From Bog-1198 sp040002315 (GTDB taxonomy: Bacteria > Pseudomonadota > Gammaproteobacteria > Steroidobacterales > Steroidobacteraceae), in NCBI GenBank assembly GCA_040002315.1, contig JBDUEQ010000098.1:1-64000 (forward strand): a DNA stretch of 64,000 nucleotides. Direction: 5' to 3'. The notes under the pieces are model-generated. The model saw only the letters and a program-made list of their open reading frames with translations. It searched no databases and was not told the DNA's origin. Numbering within the stretch: the stretch's first letter is position 1; the number at the start of each line of letters is the position of its first letter. Shown piece by piece: positions 61,233-64,000 of this stretch. The position numbers and the translations under genes are program-made.

Positions 61233-62768
61233 ATGAGTACAACTCGACGACGTCAGGGGGGGCGCGGCAGACGTCTCGATGGAACTCGCGTTCCGCAACT
61301 CCTTTGGAGCGAGGTTACGAACCCGTACCTGCCCATGGAGGTGCTGTCGACGGATCAGGTCGAAGCCATTCACCTGACCTCGCTGCGCATCCTCGAGGAG
61401 CTTGGGATCGAGGTGATGTCGTCGCGCGCACTTTGCGTGCTCGAGGCTGGGGGTGCCGACGTCGACACGGCGACGCGAATCGTGCGCCTTGATCGCGGCC
61501 TCGTCGACAGCGCACTGAAGATCGCACCCACATCTTTTATTCTCACTCCACGCAACGCCGGCAAGCGCATCATCATGGGCGGCAACCACGTTAATTTTGG
61601 GCTGGTCGCCGGGCCGCCCAATGTCCACGATTGCGAACGCGGCCGCCGTCCCGGAAATTTCCAGGACTACTGCGACTTCATCCGGCTTGCGCAGTACTTC
61701 AATGCCATTCACCTCATTGGCAATCAAGTCTGCGCCCCCATCGAACTGCCGGCGAACTCCCGGCATCTCGATACCTATCGGGCAAATCTGCTGTATTCGG
61801 ACCAGGTTTTTCACTGTTCCGCGATCGGCGCGGGGCGGTCACTCGACGGCATTCGAATGATGGCGATTGCGCGCGGCCTGGATCTCGATCAATTTGCCGC
61901 GAGTCCGGGCGTCATCACCATCATTTCGGTGAACAGCCCGCGGCGCTACGATGAAGCCATGAGCGAGGGCCTGATTGCGATGGCCGAGCGGGGCCAGGCG
62001 GTGGTCATCACGCCCTTTACTCTGATGGGTGCCATGGCGCCGGTGTCGCTGGCGGCGGCGTTGGCCCAGCAGAATGCGGAAGCCTTGTTCGGCGTGGTGC
62101 TCGCGCAGATGGTTCGCCCCGGTACCCCCGTGATGTACGGCGCCTTCACATCCAATGTAGACATGCGCTCCGGGGCACCGGCCTTCGGCACACCGGAAAA
62201 TGCGAAGGCCAATATCGCGAGCGGGCAACTGGCCCGCCGCTACAAGCTGCCATACCGCACATCGAACGCCAGTGCGTCCAATGCGGCCGATGCTCAAGGG
62301 GCGTACGAGACCGAGATGTCCCTGTGGGGTGCCATCTTAGGTCACGGCAATCTCGTGTACCACGCTGCCGGCTGGCAGGAAGGAGGGCTGACGGCCTCGT
62401 TCGAAAAGCTGGTGCTGGACGTCGAAATGCTGCAGATGATGATTGAGTTCTTGAAGCCCGTCGTCGTCAATGAGCAAGAGCTTGGCTTCGACGCCATCAA
62501 GGGCGTCGCCACGGGCGGCCATTTCTTCGGCGAGCCGCACACCATGGAGAGATACGAGCATGCGTTCTACCGGCCGCTGGTATCCAACTGGCAGAACTAC
62601 GAGAACTGGCAGCTGAGTGGGGGCAAGGACGCGACACAGCGGGCTACCGACATTTGGAAGCAAGCACTCAAGGAATACGAAGAGCCGGCGATGGATCCCG
62701 CCATTCGCGAAGAACTCGATGCCTATGTCACACAGCGGCGTGCCGAAATCGGAAGTGGCGAGCCCTAG
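61233..62768 (+). CDS. Trimethylamine methyltransferase family protein (MttB-like, no pyrrolysine)
   Basis: 511 aa from ATG 61233 (AGGGG upstream). COG5598-type TIM-barrel. No in-frame TAG, so pyrrolysine is not used. Blocks include VNFGLVAGPPNVHDCERG, ISVNSPRRYDEAM and NASASNAADAQGAYETEMS (trimmed). Non-Pyl members such as MtgB demethylate glycine betaine or similar quaternary amines and pass methyl to a corrinoid protein. No corrinoid protein gene is in the window. The divergent GlxA-type regulator supports a betaine-like substrate. Confidence 0.85.
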   Translation: MSTTRRRQGGRGRRLDGTRVPQLLWSEVTNPYLPMEVLSTDQVEAIHLTSLRILEELGIEVMSSRALCVLEAGGADVDTATRIVRLDRGLVDSALKIAPTSFILTPRNAGKRIIMGGNHVNFGLVAGPPNVHDCERGRRPGNFQDYCDFIRLAQYFNAIHLIGNQVCAPIELPANSRHLDTYRANLLYSDQVFHCSAIGAGRSLDGIRMMAIARGLDLDQFAASPGVITIISVNSPRRYDEAMSEGLIAMAERGQAVVITPFTLMGAMAPVSLAAALAQQNAEALFGVVLAQMVRPGTPVMYGAFTSNVDMRSGAPAFGTPENAKANIASGQLARRYKLPYRTSNASASNAADAQGAYETEMSLWGAILGHGNLVYHAAGWQEGGLTASFEKLVLDVEMLQMMIEFLKPVVVNEQELGFDAIKGVATGGHFFGEPHTMERYEHAFYRPLVSNWQNYENWQLSGGKDATQRATDIWKQALKEYEEPAMDPAIREELDAYVTQRRAEIGSGEP

Positions 62769-62944
62769 TCGGGATTTGAATTGAACGCCGGAAAATTACT
62801 TCCCTTGCAGGATGCGGGCAATCGCGCGCTGCAACACCGCGTCGCCGCACTAGGAAATTCTCCGAGGGGCGGAGGCACGCGCTTGCCGACCACGCGACGG
62901 ATGGGCTGCTGTACGTCTGTCATGTCCGTTGGCTTCTGACTCAT
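62765..62944 (-). CDS. Possible small ORF, perhaps frameshifted
   Basis: 59 codons from ATG 62944. The N-terminus (MSQKPTDMTDVQQPIRRVVG) looks protein-like. The rest turns Ser/Cys-rich, while the neighbouring frame ends with a plausible tail VLQRAIARILQGK and a TAA. One shifted base would join them into a protein of about 45-50 aa. Weakly supported; the gap between the methyltransferase and the efflux gene may simply be non-coding. Confidence 0.2.
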   Translation of the reverse strand: MSQKPTDMTDVQQPIRRVVGKRVPPPLGEFPSAATRCCSARLPASCKGSNFPAFNSNPD

Positions 62945-63002
62945 GTGGTATTTATAGACCAGCCGAGGAATGGACGGCCATGCGGGCGTGCCTGCACGGC
63001 GT

Positions 63003-64000
63003 CTAGGGCAGCGGCAGCTGCGAGGCACTCCACCCGCCGCCCACCGCTTCGATCAACGCCACGCTGGTCTGCAGGCGGCTCGACAGCACGGCAAGCGCCG
63101 CCTGTTCCGCGCTCAAGCGCGTGGTCTGTGCGATGATCACGCTGCTGTAAGGCACCGTGCCGGCTTTGTACTGGTTGAGCGTGAGCTTTTCCGATTCTCG
63201 GGCGGCGGCCACCGCGGCGTCCTCGATGACTGCCTGTTGTTCCAGCACCCGCAGCGTGACGATGTTGTCTTCCACCTGTTGAAATCCGCTCAGCACCGTT
63301 TGCCGGTAGTTATCCACGCTCACTTCGTAGGCTGCCCGTGCGGAAGCGACCTGTGCGCGGCGCAATCCGCCGTCGATCAGCGTCTCTGCGAGCTCGGGCC
63401 CAATCGACCAGATGCGATTCGGCAGGCTGAACAGGTGCGACCAGGTCCGGCTGGAGTAATCGTCCGATCCCGACAGGGTCAGGCTGGGAAAGTAAGCGGC
63501 TTTCGCCACGCCGATCTGGGCATTGGCAGAAGCCACCCTGCGCTCCGCCTCGGCCACGTCGGGTCGCCGCTCCAGCAGCGTGGAAGGAACCCCCGCGGGC
63601 ACGGTGGGCACATCGCTGCGCATGGCGGAGGGGCTCAAGCTGAACAACGCCGGCTGCTGACCGATGAGTACGGCGATGGCGTGTTCGAGTACCGCGCGTT
63701 GAATTTTCGCGTTGACCTGCTGTGCCTGGCTCGACAGCAATTGCGCTTGTGCGCTCACCACATCGGCTCTGGCCACCACCCCGAAACGGTAGCGGCTCTC
63801 CGTTATCGCGAGGGACTGCTGCTCTGCGATCACGGTGTCGTCCAGCAACTTTTGCAGCTGGTCCTGGGCGCGTAATTCGAAATAGTCGATCGCGAGCTCA
63901 GCCTGCGCGGACAATCGCGCAGCCGCAAGCGCCGCCGCACCGGCCTGCGCGGCGGCTCGATTGCTCTCTGTCGAGCGGCGAATCTGACCCCAGATATCCA
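63003..64000 (-). CDS. NodT-family efflux outer-membrane lipoprotein (5' end outside window)
   Basis: Partial; the last 332 codons are in the window. The reading frame is open to the window edge and begins with the typical NodT/OprM block DIWGQIRRSTESNRAA. It continues with LLERRPDVAEAERRVASANA, AYFPSLTLSGS and LIDGGLRRAQVASARAAYE. It forms the outer-membrane channel of an RND or MFS multidrug pump; partner genes must lie beyond the right edge. This channel is distinct from the CzcC-like one at 49 kb. Confidence 0.88.
   Translation of the reverse strand, partial: DIWGQIRRSTESNRAAAQAGAAALAAARLSAQAELAIDYFELRAQDQLQKLLDDTVIAEQQSLAITESRYRFGVVARADVVSAQAQLLSSQAQQVNAKIQRAVLEHAIAVLIGQQPALFSLSPSAMRSDVPTVPAGVPSTLLERRPDVAEAERRVASANAQIGVAKAAYFPSLTLSGSDDYSSRTWSHLFSLPNRIWSIGPELAETLIDGGLRRAQVASARAAYEVSVDNYRQTVLSGFQQVEDNIVTLRVLEQQAVIEDAAVAAARESEKLTLNQYKAGTVPYSSVIIAQTTRLSAEQAALAVLSSRLQTSVALIEAVGGGWSASQLPLP

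Noticed and set aside
1..64000. CRISPR arrays, tRNA/rRNA genes, insertion sequences, phage genes
   Set aside because: No repeat-spacer pattern, no cloverleaf or rRNA stretch noticed, and no transposase or integrase among the reading frames.

Overview
The window is high-GC, densely packed bacterial DNA. It looks like an aerobic Gram-negative proteobacterium: there are TonB-dependent, NodT, TolC and porin outer-membrane proteins, Tat signals, and periplasmic c-type cytochromes. The style of the TonB receptor, the Rieske/thiolase/SDR catabolic block and the GSH-dependent formaldehyde genes suggest a metabolically versatile gammaproteobacterium (steroid- or terpene-degrader type). That taxonomic guess is inference only. 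I see no rRNA, tRNA, CRISPR array, insertion sequence or phage gene.

Region by region. (1) 1-3.6 kb: a frameshifted small gene, a membrane protein, a PQQ-type sorbosone dehydrogenase fused to cytochrome c, a free-methionine-sulfoxide reductase and a small exported protein. (2) 3.6-7.8 kb, minus strand: a tryptophan-tryptophylquinone (TTQ) amine dehydrogenase (heavy chain, light chain, small cytochrome c) followed by a flavin aromatic hydroxylase and a 60-aa protein. (3) 7.9-26.7 kb: a large acyl-CoA/aromatic catabolic block. It holds an acyl-CoA ligase fused to an Ltp2-like aldolase/thiolase, a DUF35-SDR fusion, a two-subunit Rieske oxygenase, several SDRs, a dienelactone hydrolase, and a translationally coupled beta-oxidation operon (two thiolases, FadB-type enzyme, kinase-like protein, acyl-CoA dehydrogenase, ligase, quinone reductase). 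(4) 26.8-35 kb: an exported S9 peptidase, two small genes, and a trehalase, TonB receptor and MFS set.

(5) 35-55 kb is the most notable region: a lanthanide-type alcohol dehydrogenase system. It contains xoxF, a xoxJ-type binding protein carrying C-terminal ankyrin repeats, a xoxG-type cytochrome, a sigma-54 activator, the glutathione formaldehyde pathway (gfa, frmA), a porin, a SoxYZ-like carrier, a metallo-hydrolase and a flavocytochrome-type flavoprotein (a 'quinoprotein relay' set), an RND metal-efflux system and an MxaD-like protein. I found sigma-54 (-24/-12) promoter matches in front of xoxF, frmA and the porin. A shared 9-base motif lies upstream of them, which suggests one regulon run by the activator encoded in the middle. 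A 42-codon leader ORF with a strong ribosome-binding site overlaps the xoxF start codon.

(6) 55-64 kb: the large helicase Lhr, an exported protein with a DDHR repeat tail, a GlxA/AraC regulator divergent from a non-pyrrolysine trimethylamine-methyltransferase-family gene, and a NodT efflux lipoprotein cut by the window edge.

Taken together, alcohols and amines are oxidised in the periplasm by three quinone-cofactor enzymes feeding c-type cytochromes. Formaldehyde is cleared through glutathione, and larger carbon skeletons are opened by oxygenases and degraded as CoA esters.
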